This document shows, one piece after another, positions 15,621 through 15,735 of a stretch of 15,735 bases of DNA. Both the position numbers and the translations under genes were made by a program. Source of the DNA: Hermodarchaeum sp048885185 (GTDB taxonomy: Archaea; Asgardarchaeota; Hermodarchaeia; Hermodarchaeales; Hermodarchaeaceae); NCBI GenBank assembly GCA_048885185.1, contig JBHLQC010000025.1, forward strand, positions 1 to 15,735, in the 5' to 3' direction. The notes under the pieces were generated by a model, which ran no database searches, was not told the DNA's origin, and was given only the letters and a program-made list of their open reading frames with translations. How positions within the stretch are numbered: the first letter of the stretch is position 1; the number at the start of each line of letters is the position of its first letter.

Positions 15621-15735
15621 TCAGAGTTGATTCTTGATTTCTCGATCATAGTAGTCGAGTTGAGTCTTGAGCGTTTCTCGGATGTTGAGGTGATAGGGAC
15701 ATTTGTCTTCGCATTCTCCGCATTCGTCACAAAGG
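15621..15735 (-). CDS. C-terminus of an aldo/keto-reductase-type protein with Cys cluster (partial)
   Basis: The frame read leftward from the window edge to the stop TGA at 15623-15621 encodes 37 residues. They begin LCDECGECEDKCPYHLNI and continue RETLKTQLDYYDRE. The CxxCxxCxxxCP pattern followed by a Y-x-L-x-I-RE-L helix is typical of the C-terminal 4Fe-4S segment of iron-sulfur aldo/keto reductases, where it follows the TIM barrel. Another ferredoxin-like protein is possible because nothing upstream is visible. It is convergent with the M20 gene, 23 nt apart. Confidence 0.7.
   Translation of the reverse strand, partial: LCDECGECEDKCPYHLNIRETLKTQLDYYDREIKNQL

Noticed and set aside
1..15735. 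CRISPR array, tRNA, rRNA, transposon or integrase
   Set aside because: No regularly spaced repeats, cloverleaf-like segments, long rRNA-like tracts or transposase-type frames were seen. The only repeats are short inverted repeats near genes and internal protein duplications.

Overview
The window looks like a chromosomal segment from a prokaryote of moderate GC content, most likely an archaeon. The evidence for archaea is circumstantial. TTTAAA/TTTAAG boxes sit about 35-45 nt ahead of several starts, ribosome-binding sites are of the GGTGA type, TTG and GTG starts appear probable in places, and no bacterial -35/-10 pairs stand out. An Asgard-type lineage such as Thorarchaeia is my guess from gene content only. 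I see no tRNA, rRNA, CRISPR array, insertion sequence or integrase.

Left third, 1-4926, all on the plus strand. Two adjacent, clearly paralogous GyrI-like ligand-binding proteins (the first cut by the window edge) are followed by a GNAT acetyltransferase and a cysteine-rich DUF3795-type protein. Then come a methylmalonate-semialdehyde-type aldehyde dehydrogenase and a small ferritin-like protein that lacks the usual ExxH metal motifs. Inverted repeats with alternative pairings lie ahead of the DUF3795 gene and of the dehydrogenase gene.

Middle, 4936-7992. A BtrH/DUF4872-like protein on the minus strand is divergent from a plus-strand DUF3788-family protein. A bidirectional hairpin terminator follows. 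Two minus-strand genes come next: a small PH-like protein and a SLOG/DUF2493-like Rossmann protein.

Right third, 8141-15597, plus strand. This is dominated by a 1642-residue tandem UvrA with four complete ABC ATPase modules in one chain. The first half carries a UvrB-binding-like insertion but no DNA-contacting insertion domain. The second half shows the opposite pattern. Its stop codon overlaps, by ATGA, the start of an alpha/alpha-toroid (prenyltransferase/squalene-cyclase repeat) protein, so the two are probably translated together. An M20-family peptidase homologue with substituted metal ligands follows. The window ends in the C-terminus of a minus-strand gene with an aldo/keto-reductase-type cysteine cluster.

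The most interesting object is the giant asymmetric UvrA fusion and its translationally coupled toroid partner. No uvrB or uvrC is present here, so a standalone or non-canonical role is possible.
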